64,000 bases of DNA from Onchocerca lupi (taxonomy: Eukaryota; Nematoda; Chromadorea; Rhabditida; Onchocercidae), in contig JAOVVO010000150.1 in the NCBI GenBank assembly GCA_028564675.1, forward strand, positions 62,001 through 126,000, given 5' to 3'. Both the position numbers and the translations under genes were made by a program. Under the pieces are notes generated by a model, which did no database searches, was not told the origin of the DNA, and saw only the letters and a program-made list of their open reading frames with translations. Positions 27,001-42,200 of this stretch are shown one piece after another. Every line of letters begins with the position of its first letter. Within the stretch, counting starts at the first letter, position 1.

Positions 27001-30000
27001 TATCCAACTTAAAAACCATCAAATAAAAATCTCGGAAACTTACAGGAAAAACTTAAGTTCTTCCTAGTCTTTGGTGTTGAACGCTTATTTATCAACGAAC
27101 GTGTTAGCTTTGTATCAGGAATTGAATCATGTAAATCTGAAGGAGTAAATTTGTGCGACTCTGTTTCATTTTCGATTAATAAACTATCGCATTCATTAAT
27201 TGAATGCATTTTTTCCAATAAAAACTCCTGGAAATAAGAATTTTTGAATTATCTTTTATTTTTTGTTGATTTCTTGAATAAATTCGATCTGCATACTTCA
27301 ACAAATTATTAGAAGTACCATCAACTGAATAATAGCATCAAAAATTTTTAATAATAAAATTTCTTTTCATTATTTCAAGTAATACAGAAATCATTTTCTA
27401 AAGTGAAATAAATACGTCATCAGCCACAAAAAATGAAATGTAGAATTAGTATATTACTTGAGAAGCCGACATTTGTCTTCTTAGCTAATATGGCAAGTCA
27501 CTTATTAGAGGATCAGATTTAACCGTATCTGACTTTTGTCCTGATGTAGCACGACTAGAAGACTACAGCTGAATGACGGGGAGTTTAATGATTCATAAAT
27601 TCTTTAAATTACTGCTGGTAAATAAAAGGAGATACTTGAAATTTTTAAAAATTATACGCAAATGAAAAGCGTTTATAAACAACCTGATTGATAGTATGAC
27701 ATTCTTTTTGTAATGCTTCCAAAAGGAGCTCAAAAATTTTTTCATGATGATGTGCATATCTAAAAAAAAAAAAATTGTCAGAACTATATGAAATCCGTTA
27801 GTCACTCTGAATTAGATCAAAATCTTATGTATTCAAAAATCAAAAAATATAATCATAGACTTAAACCGAAAAGAAAAAAAGCAGATAATGCTAAAAAATA
27901 TAATCTTGCCTTTCACAAAAGAATACTTGTATTTGTTGCATTTCAACATTTAAAATAATCCAAAAATCATGTAGATCATGATCATTATAAGTTCGTCCTG
28001 AAACAATTACTGAAAATCTTTCTAACCGTAATACTGAAATATCAGCTTTTAAACAAAGAAATGTATAAGATTAGATGAATTCACTCTATGTCACTCCATT
28101 CTTTCTATGCTACTGAAGACATGTGAAAACTATACCTGTAGTTCCGGAGTGATCTGCATAATCTTCAGATAGTCTGTGATTAACTTTTAAAACCGGCACA
28201 CTGCTATTTCTGCAACTTATTACTATTGCATTATAAGGACAATGTTCTACTTAATTTCATCTTCTTTGACTATATTTGAACTATAAAGGTGAATTCAAAG
28301 GTGAATTTGAAATTTCAAGAAGTCTACAATGGACAAAGATCATACCTCCGTATTGTTAATTTCTCCCGCGAAATACCAGTATTCAATACTTCCATACTTG
28401 ATACTTTTTTACCTACTGTCATGCTTGTTTGCTCTTCGATACGTTCTATGAAACTGCCACTACTTCGTCGTAATGACTAAATTCCGATAATTTTATAAGT
28501 TGCTTAATAAAGTGCATAAATAGAAATATTTGAACATTCGATGTGGAAAATTTTCATTTTAATATTAAAAATCCCGAGAAAAAAGTAGATCGAATAAACA
28601 GTGAACATAGATTTTTAGCTCCAGAACTTGACTTTCTAGAAATCAAAAAAAAAAAAAAAAAAAAACTTGTTAATAATTTTTTATTTTTTTTTTGTGTTGA
28701 GTTTTTATTTTTTTGTTTATTATTACGAAATAACAACCTTCAATGTTATACTTGCCGCAGCACGTGCTTGATTTGTCAAGGTATCTTCATAAAGGTCAAC
28801 ATCAGCAACCTGACAGCAATAAAATAAATTATTGGATTCCGGATGGGCTTGCAATTTACAATAGAGTAGATTGAAATTTTTAATACGCTCTTTTAGACGA
28901 CGTAAAGCTTTCACGTGTTCCATTACCATCACAATTTGCAATAATTTTACTTTGAATCGAATTTCGTCATTGCTCTCACGCTGCTAAAACAATATGGCAC
29001 ATTATTCACTAATCATATTACGAATGTGAAACTGGCTCATATATCTTCATTTCAAGCCGGATTATTACGCCGCTTTTATTGTTTATATTTTCAAAAAATT
29101 CGAAATTTTATTTGGCTTTATCATTCATACTAACTTTATATTTTCGGTAAGAGTATTTCATGACTTTCATAAAAGCTTACGCTTCCTAAATTTTCCATAC
29201 CAATCTTGAAATTTTTAATTTATTAGTCAGAGATGAATAATTAATATGATAAACTATATAGTTGAATATTAGTATTATAAAATCAATTTTAATGAAAAAA
29301 TAATGAATTAAGTATAACTAAATGAAGATAAATTCTGAAATTAAAGAACTGATAAGAAACACTATAAACTGCTTAAACCATTAACCAACTTGTAAATCGA
29401 AATTACTGCTGACTTGCAAGAAATTACCTAGAATATCAGCAATGAAGTTACTAAGCATTGTAAATTCAGCCATATAGTAGCTATAAGATTAAATAAGACG
29501 TCAACTTTTAAAATGAAACTAATAATAAACAAGGCATCAGTTACTTGCAGGAATTACACTGTATATAAATATGTAGCTTCTCTAGTCTAGTAAGATACAT
29601 AAAAGTAAATATAAACTTAATATAAACTTGATAAATTTAACTAATTAAGATTATGCCCATATTATTTAAAATTATTTGAAATTTACCTCTTTGGCAATGA
29701 ATACCATTACTTTGTACAATGTGTCAAGCGTCACATCATCATATCTTGATAATGCAAAAATTGTTTCCATATGAAGTAAACGTGTAATTCCACATTCCAA
29801 CCGACGAACTGCTTCATTCTCCTAAATAATCCAAAAATTAATATACAAAACAAGTCTTGGCATTTAATCAAAATATATAAATAATAAAAAAAAGGAAAAC
29901 ATTCACTTGACGTGGAAGTTGGCTGATAACATCAGAAGTTGTCGCAGAATAAGGACGGTCGAAATCAAAATAAGTAGTAAATTTGTGGAGTGATTCCGAT

Positions 30001-31645
30001 GAATTATTCAGAGTTTTTGGTGAAATTGTACAAGAATCAGATTGTGTTAAGGTGAACTGTCGTATGGGCCATGACAAAACATAGATGTCACACGAAATTC
30101 CGATCAAATCCATTGCTGAAAGAGAAATAGTTTTGATAAATCTTTAACTTTTAACTAAAAATTTCTGTAAAAAATTATATTTCTAGTTCCACAATTCATT
30201 TTAACCCACAACAAATACGTGCACACTAGTCCTAATCTTCATTCGTGTGTCACTGGTTTTTTAAAACTGTTAAAACTTTAACAATTTCAAATTGTTCTTT
30301 TTTTATAGTAGATGAAGAAATCATTCCATTTTAGGTAATGGAATTCAAAATTATTGTATTATTTTGAGAGCAACGAAAAACGAAAAGAAGATATTAGATA
30401 ATATATCATCGATTTTTGTGATGAAAGTGAGAGTTGCAAACTTACCTGCAAAATTTTTCTTCGAAATATTGGAACATTGCTTCAATAATTGCATAACACA
30501 GGATGGTAAATGATCGATAGGAAATGTAAACATATCCATATTAGAAAAGCGTATTGCACAAGAGAAGTTCAAAAATAACGGTACGACAGCATTATCATTT
30601 GAATAAAACGCTTCACCAATAGATAACTCCGATGCAGTAACTGATTCGAAGCTGATATTTGATTGGCTGCCTCTTGTATTATCTGCATGGAATGGGATAA
30701 AAAAGATTTTATTGGTTTTTATAAAAATTTGCAAAAAAAAAAGATTTATTATAAGTTTATAGAAATTCAATATAAGAACCTTAAATTCTAAAAATTTTTT
30801 TGACCTAAAATTCCAGAATTCTCTTACCATCTTCATCTTCCTGATCTTCTTCATCTTCAATATAGCAAATTTCCAAATCTTCACAGGGTGAACTACCACT
30901 AGTAAAATTCTTCGTTTCAGGTAAATTTATCGTTAAGTTCTGGAAAGAAAAAAAAAAAAGAAATGTGTCAAAGAGTTAACAGTACCAAATCAAATTAATA
31001 TCAATTCTTTTCATAACCAATTATGTTTAATAGTCTTATTCTATCGCCAGTAATTTCTCAAATATAATTTGCGATCTCTCTACTTTCAATTTACTGAAAT
31101 CGGAACTGAAACATATTTAACAGTAAATTTACTTTTTTTTTTCTAAATATCATGATTTTTTCATCTGCATTACTTCAATTTTGTATACGCCGTAATTTTA
31201 CCCCCAGTTTCTTTAGAACTCCAAGAATAAGAACAATCGCTGTTTTTTATTTAATATTATTTGGTAACGACCATAATTATTTTGAATAACTACAATATTT
31301 CTTCTCTATCAAGAATCGATCCCATAGTAGAAATGATGGATATGGTACTTTAAAAAAAATAGAAACGATATGTTCAAAGAATAATGGGCAAATTACCGTA
31401 TTCGCCAAATTTTTTCCATTATTCTGAACAAAATAGAAGTAGCTCGGGAAATTGGGAATTTTCCTGAAGAAGAAAACTAGTCAAAAAACTGAAAAGAACT
31501 GTAAATTACTTCACTAAAAATAATATTTCGAAATCAATATGCAGTATCCTACAATTGAGGAAATTCGTTGAAAGAATTAAATTTAAGAATATATATCTTA
31601 TTAATAAGGAAGTTTATCTCGCGGATAAGTCTGAATCTATAGTTG

Positions 31646-31676
<31 letters not shown>

Positions 31677-34600
31677 GACGAAAAACATTCCGAACGAAGC
31701 TCTGGGTTACGATACTTCATTTAACATTATTTAATTTTTTGATACTTCACTTAAATTTCTGTTCAGATTATTTGTTACATTGCACTATAAAATAATAATT
31801 GAACTGAAACCGGAAATTCTGTGAAAGAAGCTCATCAAATGCAAATCGAAAATCTTCATGTTCTTCTTCACAGGATTTTCCATCCCCATCGTTTAATCTG
31901 CAAAAAAATAGTGGACTGAAAAAATAGTTACGTATTTGAAATAGAAAGTAAAGCTGAGAATTCGTTAGTAGTTTATTTACCGATATAAAATGTCATCCTT
32001 GAAAAAATCATTATTTCTTTCCTCATCATTCGTATCCGCTGCCGAATTCTCTGTCTGAAAAGCATCAAGTCACACATTAAAAAAAGCTTACTTAATCTGA
32101 TGAAATTTTACTGCATATTTAAAGATTTAATATATTCAAAGATGAACATATTTCCATTCATAAGAATTACATAATTTCATTTATGACTTGTATAACATAT
32201 GTTACATTGATCCTAAAAAATAGGTAGCCAATTTTCAATAAACATTAAGATAATGTAACTATAACTGGAAGCGAGCATATTTTGCCTCAGTGAGTTGCTT
32301 CTCTGATGTCAGTGTAAAGAAGTCATACTTGGCATAGCAAAGTAGTCATGACGATTTCGATTACTATTTATGAATCATAACACAAACAATTGGTTATAAA
32401 TTTCCAAAATTTGACATTCTAGCTTGAAATATATATCAGCTATAATATAACTTGAAGCAAACCTGTTTACATATATTTGCAATATGAGAACATAGGAAAC
32501 GGACGCATTCATCAATACCTTCAACTTCGATATCCGATTGCTCACAACGATCCTCCAACACTTCGACCAAATCTTCATACGGTATATGAACACCTGATAG
32601 TTAAGTCAGTTCTTAACATCGTTATGTTCAAAAGAAAAAAGTATATCTAAGCATTTCGCTCCTTGATTCTAAGTCTTCATTTCTCGAATTTTGACTTAAG
32701 AGTAATTATATTTTAACGTAGAAGTAATATAAAATAAACGAAATAAGCATCGCTTACGTAAATTATGTGTAACGTATCGAACTTATAATTGCTATTTCCA
32801 TCCAAATAACATTTAAAGATATATAAACTAATATATGGAAACGAGCATTCTTTTCTGAATATAGAGATAGCATTAAAATCCTAAATAACATGAACAATTT
32901 TCTGGATCACATGATATTAAAAGTAAAATACCTTGCAATAAACATCGATATACTGCTCCAATAAGTGCTCGAGAAAACAATTGGTCCTCGATTGCTTCAC
33001 AATAAGAGTGTAAATCAAAGGACGTATGAACATGGCTTTCGGCTGGACTTATCCGTGAAGTTGATAACCAGTGTAATTCCAATTTATTCGTTTTCGTTTC
33101 TGAAATTTTTTTTTATAGATTCAAATTCACGCTTAAAGACCACATGTCATTATATGTTATAGCTTTACTCGCAACATTAACATGACCAAATTATATTAGT
33201 CGACTACTTTACGTAAAAATTGTTGAAAGTCAATAAGTTTCGTCGGTATGCCAGTAAAGACTAAATTTGGAACATCAGTTTAAGCTAAATAGTTGGAATT
33301 CAATAAGTCATAAACATTTATTAATTTTTTAAGAAGTTGCATTAACAATTTTCGGAAGAAAAATAATGCAAGAAGTGCACATCGTCAAGATTATTTTTCT
33401 CATGTTTTCCTCTGATTGTCAATGTTCTTCCGATGTTATTGAGTTGTGAACATAGCTAGGACAAACCTGCTATGATAGAAATTCAAAATCTATTCAGTCG
33501 TCAAGTATAGTATGTATAACTGACTAATCACTTGGTTAATCGAATGAAGACATTTTTTCCAATTCCTACTTTTTGGCAACAAAGACTTCTCCTCCACAAG
33601 ATTCAAAATTCTAAACATATTATTGATTAATTTTTCTACTATACAATACTTGAATGTCTATGCCATTTAGCATTCATCATTCTAATATTACCCCCCTTCA
33701 CAATCATCACCATCATCTATTTTTCTATACATTTATGAAATGGCATATAATATCCCTTTATAATATACAATTAATCAATTATAGTGATATTAAAAAAAAT
33801 ATTTACTACAATTACATATCCTTTATCTGTTTTAGAATATGATAATTATAATTATTTTAAAAGTCGAGTATTACTTCACGATCCATTTTGAAATTTCATT
33901 TTTAAAGGATTAATTGAGCTTAGTATTTGCAAAATATGGGATTCACTATTTAAACGTAATTTTTTAAACTTAAGTGTTGAAAATAAACGCAAAATAACCA
34001 GTTACTTCGAATAAGATCTAATACAGCCCTCGTCACTTTTTCCCACAACTATTGCAAGTTCTGAAGTTGACATTAAAAAAAAAAATCGTATCAAACTTTT
34101 AACACCATACCTGTATAATAAATTTTCTTTTTCACAGCTATTTTAGATTTTTTTACTATTGCTATCGTAAGAAAAGTAATAGACTGAGTTACACTGAATA
34201 ATCAAGAGATTCTGATCTTACGAAGAAGTGTCAACTATTTTTTTCCGAATCTGTTGATTCTTTAAATTCCGAAATAACCGAATTCATCTATAGATTATAC
34301 TTCAAGACAGACTTCGTCCAAACATTCATAAAATCACTTTTAAGAACAAAAAAATTTTTCAGTATTTGTTGTCACGGGAATAATTTGATGTCGTTGTATG
34401 ATAGTATATTGTTAATGCCTAATTTCTGATAAAAATATGATAATTAATTTAATAATTACTCGTAAAATTTTCAGTTTTTCGAATCTGTCGATTCAAATGT
34501 GCCAAAGTTGAAGTTGGACTTTTAGTACGATGATCTGATACATACGTCTCACATCGCCGCGGTTCATTTCGAGCCAAATGCTGTGCTATCCATGGCTCAT

Positions 34601-37600
34601 CACAATGAAAAACAAGAAGCGGAAGTGTTGGAGCAACAAAAGAAGTTGTCATCAGAATATTTTGCGGACTGACTAATAGAGCAATGATAATAGCACGCCA
34701 TGGAGAAAGCCGTGAAATGTAAACACGTGTAGGACTTCCATTATACATAGTATTCGATCTTTGATGATCTTTAGTGGTGAGCTTTTTCAAAACTGATTGA
34801 TCGATACCACCGGTAATTTCTAACCAGAAATTCGGATCTCGTACTTCTATTGTAACATTACTTGCTTTGCCCAGTTCACAATGCAAATTTTCCAGGAGAA
34901 TTCGTAAACGGATATTGCTCGATGGGTCATCGTTTTCTGCAAAATATAAGAAATTCGTAAAAATATAAATATAAGAAACATAAGAAACAAAGTACAAAAA
35001 ATTTTAAAAACTTGTTTTATAGTCTTCTCAAATAAGGAACACATGTTAAGTGGATTTTAAAATGATCAAAAACAGTTCAACATAATTCTATCATAATTAT
35101 TCGTACTTCTATAGAATTCCTTTCTCATATTTGCGCGTAGTTTTCTGAAAAACTATTTCCATGCACTATTAAAACACATTTCTGATGAATATTTATTGAT
35201 TTAAATTTTGACTTATATGTAAATTAGAAAGATAATTTACTAACGATAACTTAATGTAGGCAGCAATAGAAGTTCTCGTTCCGTCGCATTCTTCAGCAAT
35301 GATTGTAGGCAGAAACAATTACGCATAATTTCCACATTCTTTGAAGGACGTTCGCAATTCAAAAATTCGCAACTACTTTGGCAGTTGGCAAGTGTAAAAT
35401 GTGAGCATGAATAATGATGAGAGCATAATGACATCACCTGATCCAATGTTGATAACGTACAAATGATATCTTCATCTGTAGCTCGAATCTGCAACTTCCG
35501 TTTTTTTTTTTTTCCTTTTTTTTTACTCTCAAAATTTGACAAAATCAAAACTTAATTGTAAAATCATTTTTTAACCAAAATTAATTTGCAATATAACATA
35601 ATTCCAATATTCACAAAACTAATCAAATTGCTACTTGAATTCTACGCCATAAATTGAGCTAGTAATAAATGGATCTTCCTAAATAAAAATGTTGCCGAAA
35701 TTACGGATTTGTTAAAAATAACCGATATTATATAATAATGAAGAAAAAGAACAATTTATGCATAACATCTAAGCAATCTACTGACAATTCAACATTAAAA
35801 AATGATGGCATTACAAGGAGAAATATTCATCCTGTTAATTATATATAAATCGATTTCATATTATTTGAAATCAAAAAGTTCAAATCCGGTTTAATATGAT
35901 TAAATTCTCTTAGAATCATCGGTAAATTTGTAAATTTACGGCTTTATTATTAACGTGAAATATACAAATGCCGACGGACATTTATTATTCAAGCAGTACA
36001 AGTGCATTTCCTGCTCATCAATTAAATCAATTATGCGTTGCTTTCGTTGATTAAGTCATATCAATTATCGATAAAAATGCGATAATCCGAGAATGATAGA
36101 ACTGAATGTAAAATGAGTGGATAAAATTGAGTGTACTTCCAAAGATAAACTTTGAATTTTTTGATTCTATTAATTACTATGCTATTTCATGCAAACTGTA
36201 ATGAATTAATCGGAAGTGATTTCACTAGAAAAACTTCTGATTAAGCAAATTTTGAAAAACTTTTAATTCTTTTCAAAAACACATTTTGAATCCATTTTAA
36301 AAATATTTTCGTACATAAAATTAATGTTATGATAACTATATTTTCTTCATCCTTATATTCCTCTTTTCTAAACTAAACATTATTTTCTATTTGACATGAC
36401 ATTTTTCCAAAAGACCTACCAATATTGTCACTTTATATAGCATGAAATAAATGCTTTTCAGAAAGTTTGCAGGAAAATTGCTTAGTCGACTTGACACATC
36501 AGAGTTGACCTCTTTCTTTACTTCAAAAATTTCATAGAAATTGCATCGTGTCAAGTGATATTCGGGAAAATTGTTTTAAATACTATGAAAAAAATCAAAA
36601 AGAAAAAAATTATTATTATACTTGCATAGAACAAAAAAAGCTATGAGTTTCAAATAATTCGAATTTGTTGTTTCATGTATTACATTAATATTAACACCAT
36701 TTTAAAGTGCATTTCTTATATTTTGTTATATTTCTTATGTTTTGGTTATCTTTTATTAACAGTTTATTATTTTCTATTAATTCTGGGTTACTTTAGATAA
36801 AGGAAATAATATTAAACAAAGAACAAATATAAAAAATTTGTTTCTAATTGGAAATGAGTCGAAAAAAAAAAAAAACTTGACAAATGTAGTATAATGACAA
36901 ATGAAGAAGTTTGTAAAGGAATGACTCATTTCGGAATTTGAAATGCCTAGCTGAGAGCAATCAGAACTGATTCGCTTAAAATTATATGAAAATATCTAAC
37001 GTGAAAAGTTAACTCAATGTTATCCATTTTACGATTATTTCACATTTGAAGCAAATTAAAGGAGTGGAAAAAATCAGTAAATGGGCATTCCATTAGTTGA
37101 TCGACAACTAAAACAGCAGTCTTTCGAAGTATTACTTATTTTAATTCTACATAATTGCAGGAAATCATTTTCTGACCAAATTGTGGAGTGTAAAAAAAAA
37201 ACAATTTGTGTATGACAATAATAAGAGATCTCAATAATTGGATGAAGAAACTCCAAGCACTTATCTGGCAAACTTGAGAACAAATTTTTGGTCAATATTT
37301 GATGTCAATACATATTTCTAAATCCTGCCAAACCCATTTTATTTGAAAAATATTCTTAGCAGATCGATGATATGCACCGAAAACTGCATTACACATCAGA
37401 CAAACACTTCAGGAAGTTGGATGAGCTATACTTCAGAAACAGAAACACTTCACTTCAGAAAGTTGAATGAATTTTGTACCACTCTTTGTACCATTCATCT
37501 TGATAGTTTTCTATTGAGAAAATTTTCTCATAATCCGAAGGATGCGGAATATGCTTTCTAACAGTTCATCAAATTGTGCAATCAACTCTTTACTAATCAA

Positions 37601-39231
37601 GGCGATTTTCTATAATATGGCAAAAAACAAATTTATTTCTATTGATAAAAATGTGTTGATGTCACAATCCCATCTTGATTAGAAAGATATGTCGCTATTC
37701 GAAAGTACAATTAATTCTAAAATTAAAATTAGTTCCAAATCTTAAACTCAGTTTCAACTGATTTCAGTTCTAATTTCAATTAACAGTTCGATTCAGAAGA
37801 CGCGATTTCTTATAAAAATGGAGCATATCATGATCGAAATAATGAAAAGCACTCTGCTGAGAATTCCTCTTCATTGAGAAAAATTCCGTAAAATTATAGA
37901 TTGATATAAAGTGCAGAATGAGAACAGACAGGTAAGTGGAGGAATAAGAATCTCACTTATTTGAAACATTTAGTGTAGATCTTACCCTCCACTTTCGTGA
38001 CCGTCCAAAACAACATAATTCAGGGCAGCTTTGCAGAATCGTAAATGTCGCTTCCATCGTAAGTTTTGGGAATTATTTCAAGGATGATGATGGTAATGGT
38101 AGGATTTTATTATCCAAGCAATGGTTTCCAATACACTCTTACGGAAAAAGCAATGGATTCGAAATATGCAGTCAAATAAGCTGATGTCAGTAGAAGGATA
38201 GATCCAGCAAAACCGAAACAAACACTTTAGCCCTGATAAGACCAAACCTCCAACTGAAAAAATTCGCCTAATTATGGAACCGACGAAGGAAGATGCTGGG
38301 CGCTAAAATAAGAAAAGATGCTTATTCCATATGAATATGAAGTAAAAATGGGCTTCAGCTAGCTACCTATACATATCAGTCTTATCAGTAGATAAGGAAA
38401 AGATATGAAGTACAGTTTATCAGCATCAGCAATGTTCCGTCCCGTACATTTGTACAATCACATTTTCAAAATGTGTCTCCTAGAGATGGTGGATGTAAAT
38501 AATGAAGTATGCTAACATTGATAAGAAAAGAATGAAAATAAAAAAAAGAAAAGAAACAGACTTGAAAAGAGATTCTAAAATTTTAATGTTGAACAGTCAG
38601 ACAGAAAAAAAATCATTTCGTTCGATGATGGCATTATGATATCACAAACAGAAAAATGTCTTTAAAATGATAAGTGTTAGAAGAATGTTTTTCCGACATT
38701 TTCCAACATTCATCATTAATAGACAAAATAAAAATAATTGCAGTGTTTCATACTGTGTGAACCTCTGAAATGAAAAAATTTTCGATTCAACTATCATAAA
38801 CAATCAGCTTTTCTTCTTCCTGTTCTGTGGATAACTAAACTCATTTTTCATAATTACATGAAATAAAAGATATTAGATTAGTAATCTCTCTCATGCTGTT
38901 CAAGTATTAGAACACAGACTCTCAAATTCAGCCAATTCGATTTCTATGTACATATGAGACCAGTTGTATTCAGGATTTCAGGACAACATGAAAATGACAA
39001 TTATTGCTCATGAGAACCAAAAAAGTAAGTAAGAAACTGATAATTAAAGAATATACAGAAGGGCATACATTTTTAAATAGGAAGATCCGCTGTTATTATA
39101 CCAAAGTCTTTGGATTTTTAAGTGAAATTAAGTGTTTATTTGAAAATATTTGGTATATATATTTGATTCGGAAGAATTTTAGACATGCATATAGAATGAT
39201 ACTTCAAAATTCTTAATTTTGTTTATTTAGT

Positions 39232-39273
<42 letters not shown>

Positions 39274-42200
39274 ATAAATGATGTCTATGTAAACAAAACG
39301 CTGCTAAAGAAATTACTTGACACACTTACTTGCTGTTGAATAGTTCCAGTCTGTATAATACATTGCGGATCAATGACCGCAAACGGTTCTGACCACATTT
39401 CGGTCATTAATTGTAAATCGAGGTCATTTTTCAACATGGAATTCCCATCCGCAGCTAATTTCATCATTTCAACTTCACGCACTGTAATGGTTCTGCAAGC
39501 ATAAAATTATGCAAAATTTAGTAAAAATACTTACGGACAACTTCAACAATCAATTTGATTCAGTATCAATCTTAACCTCACAATTATAAGAATATTCTGC
39601 TAGAATCGTTCGCTCATTCCTTACATTGCTTCATGTCAATGAAACTGTTGCACATCAATCAACCTGCACTTGCATCATTCAATTTACCTGCTAGTCAAGC
39701 TGATTTTCGTCACCAATAAGAATATATTATCAGCTTAAGCAAAAATTTAGAAAAAATACCGCTTTGATAATGTGACATTGTTACCAGTTCATACTATGAT
39801 TAAGTGCTTAGATTAGATTTTGCAATCATCCTGAATTTACCAAAAAATTACTTTGATAAAGTTGATTCTTTTTCTAAATGTTCTTTCACAATTCGCATTG
39901 GTCGAATGGCTGTTGGTGGAAAAATGATGTACTGGAGCAAAGCTGATCCACAGTATAGCTGTTGTTCCATCCCATCGACATGTCTGACAAGATTAACTAT
40001 TCCACTGTCGCCATATACTATATGAAATCCTTCATTCAGACGTCTCCTGAATTCTTTACTCTTTGTATATTAACAGAACAGATTTAAAATAATTATTAGC
40101 AATAAACGCTGTTTTTAAACTTTACCACACTAGATTTCCTCTTTTTCACAGCCTTTAATTTAGCATCTTAATAACTAATCGCTATCGTTAATTTCAAAAA
40201 AATGAAAAAATTGCTCACTGCAGAATAATGTGAAGAATAAAATCGGCATATGTGCAGCTAACGACTGATGATAATGGAAATGCTTTCTTCAAATACCAAA
40301 TAAAACGTCTAAAAATTTCAATGCATAAAAAAATATACTGAACTGCAAATTTATGAAACGAAAAAACTGAAAAGTTGGATAATTTAGGTGTGTTCCAAAA
40401 TTTTCCGATACATACTAAAAATATAACTCTTTTACGAAACTGTGAACTTGATAAGCAAACACCGTTTAAACCAATATAGTCAATCTAAGACTAAAATCAA
40501 TTTCATCTTGACTGGATTTAAGGATACTGACGGGATAATTTCAACTCAAATCCGATGATCATATGAATATGTTATATATCCACAGAAAAAACTAGAGTTT
40601 TCCAAATTAAATTCTTCAAAATTGGATAATTATGCAGCCATGATCAATTTATCTTCAATATCATTATTGATAGGTAAAAAAAAGTTACTTGCAAGAAAAA
40701 TATTTAGCAAGTGAATTGTGTAATATCAAGTTGCGATTTGCTTCATCGGTCTTTTCCAAGCGTATAATTCGATCTAATGCAAGCGGAATTTTCTTGTAGC
40801 GTGCAAGCATAATTTCTAGTGGGTAGTTAATAATAGTCAGTGCTGGCAATTGCTAAAAATGACAAATTATGATCAACATTTTATATATTATAACGATTAT
40901 TTCCAAAACGAATATTTACCACTGCTTCGCTAGTTGTAACACAGTCGTCTCCAACATCAGCAAATTCGATCATTTTGATGAAAAAGCAACTGCGTTCAAT
41001 AGACAAAGAACTCAAAATTTCCCGATATTCTCTCATGACCTAGAATAAGCAGATTTCTGAATGTAATGTAATTTCGTCAAATTACATTCATATTTTTTTT
41101 AATATAACAAACAGAAGCGACTATACGAATGTCAAAAAAATGTCTATTATCACAGGAATTATTAGGTCATTCAAAATAGCGTTCTAGTCTTGCGCTATGG
41201 GTTTCGAAAAGAGTTAAGTGTTGATATATTAAAAGACTGACGAAACTTTAACAAAAGAACTCCTTTTAATTAATCCAAAAGTTAAAATCGACTGTCTTCT
41301 CTAACGAAAATGATTTTTTCGGCTTTGTGTTCGCGTAGCCATGAATAACTTATTATAAGCAACAAGCAACAGCAACAAGCAGTTATTTGAAAAAAATGAA
41401 AAATGAAAATTTTTTATTACTTTGTTTCTAAATGCAATTGTAAGACCGTCGAGGAATGCAAATTTGATCACGATTAATTGAGTCTCCAAGTTTAATTTGA
41501 CAATATAAAATGACTTTGGAGTATCATCATCATCATTCCTAAAAGCAAGAAAAAAAAAAGAACATTACAAATAGGAAAAATTCAACTTCTTCATAGAAAT
41601 TGTATGAAACAGAAAGTGAAGTAAAAACAGAATAAATAAAATTATGAGAATTTCCAAAGATTAAAACAATCGCTACAAAAAGTGTATACAGTTTATATGC
41701 GATATTTGAATATGAGAAGAAAATTTACTTCACTGCAACATATCTGCAATCATACGTGACTCAAAAATACTAGAAATTAAAAATGAAGGATAACACGCAT
41801 TTTTTTTGAAGCTTCATAAAGAGATCTATACCAGTTATCAAATTCCAACTAATTTAACTCAAAATATGATTTAAATTCGTGTTTATTTTATAATAATAAT
41901 CGCAAATACAGGAAATACTTATGTAATAAATGATCAAAGAACAAACCCTTCAACAAATTTTACATAAGTTTGTCCATGAACAAGTGAAAATGTTGTCATT
42001 TGTGCGAGTATGTTGTAAAATACAGTTAATGCAAGCTGCGATGTAACTTTTACATTCGGCTCTTCAGCCAAAAATAATCGTGGAGGTAATGGATGATCGT
42101 GCGTAAGAATTACACGAAAAGTATATACTTGTGACCAACTTTGCCTGAAAACATAGGTTATCTTAAATAGATGCAAGATTCTATACAGAGCAGAACTATT

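Noticed and set aside
39234..39271. 38-nt poly(A) run as a possible retroposed cDNA tail
   Set aside because: No ORF, cDNA-like sequence or target duplication precedes it; it lies just inside an SZT2 intron and similar A-runs (for example 31,646-31,675) occur elsewhere.
39804..40025. 73-codon plus-strand ORF
   Set aside because: It is the antisense shadow of SZT2 exon 18, whose minus-strand translation is clearly conserved.
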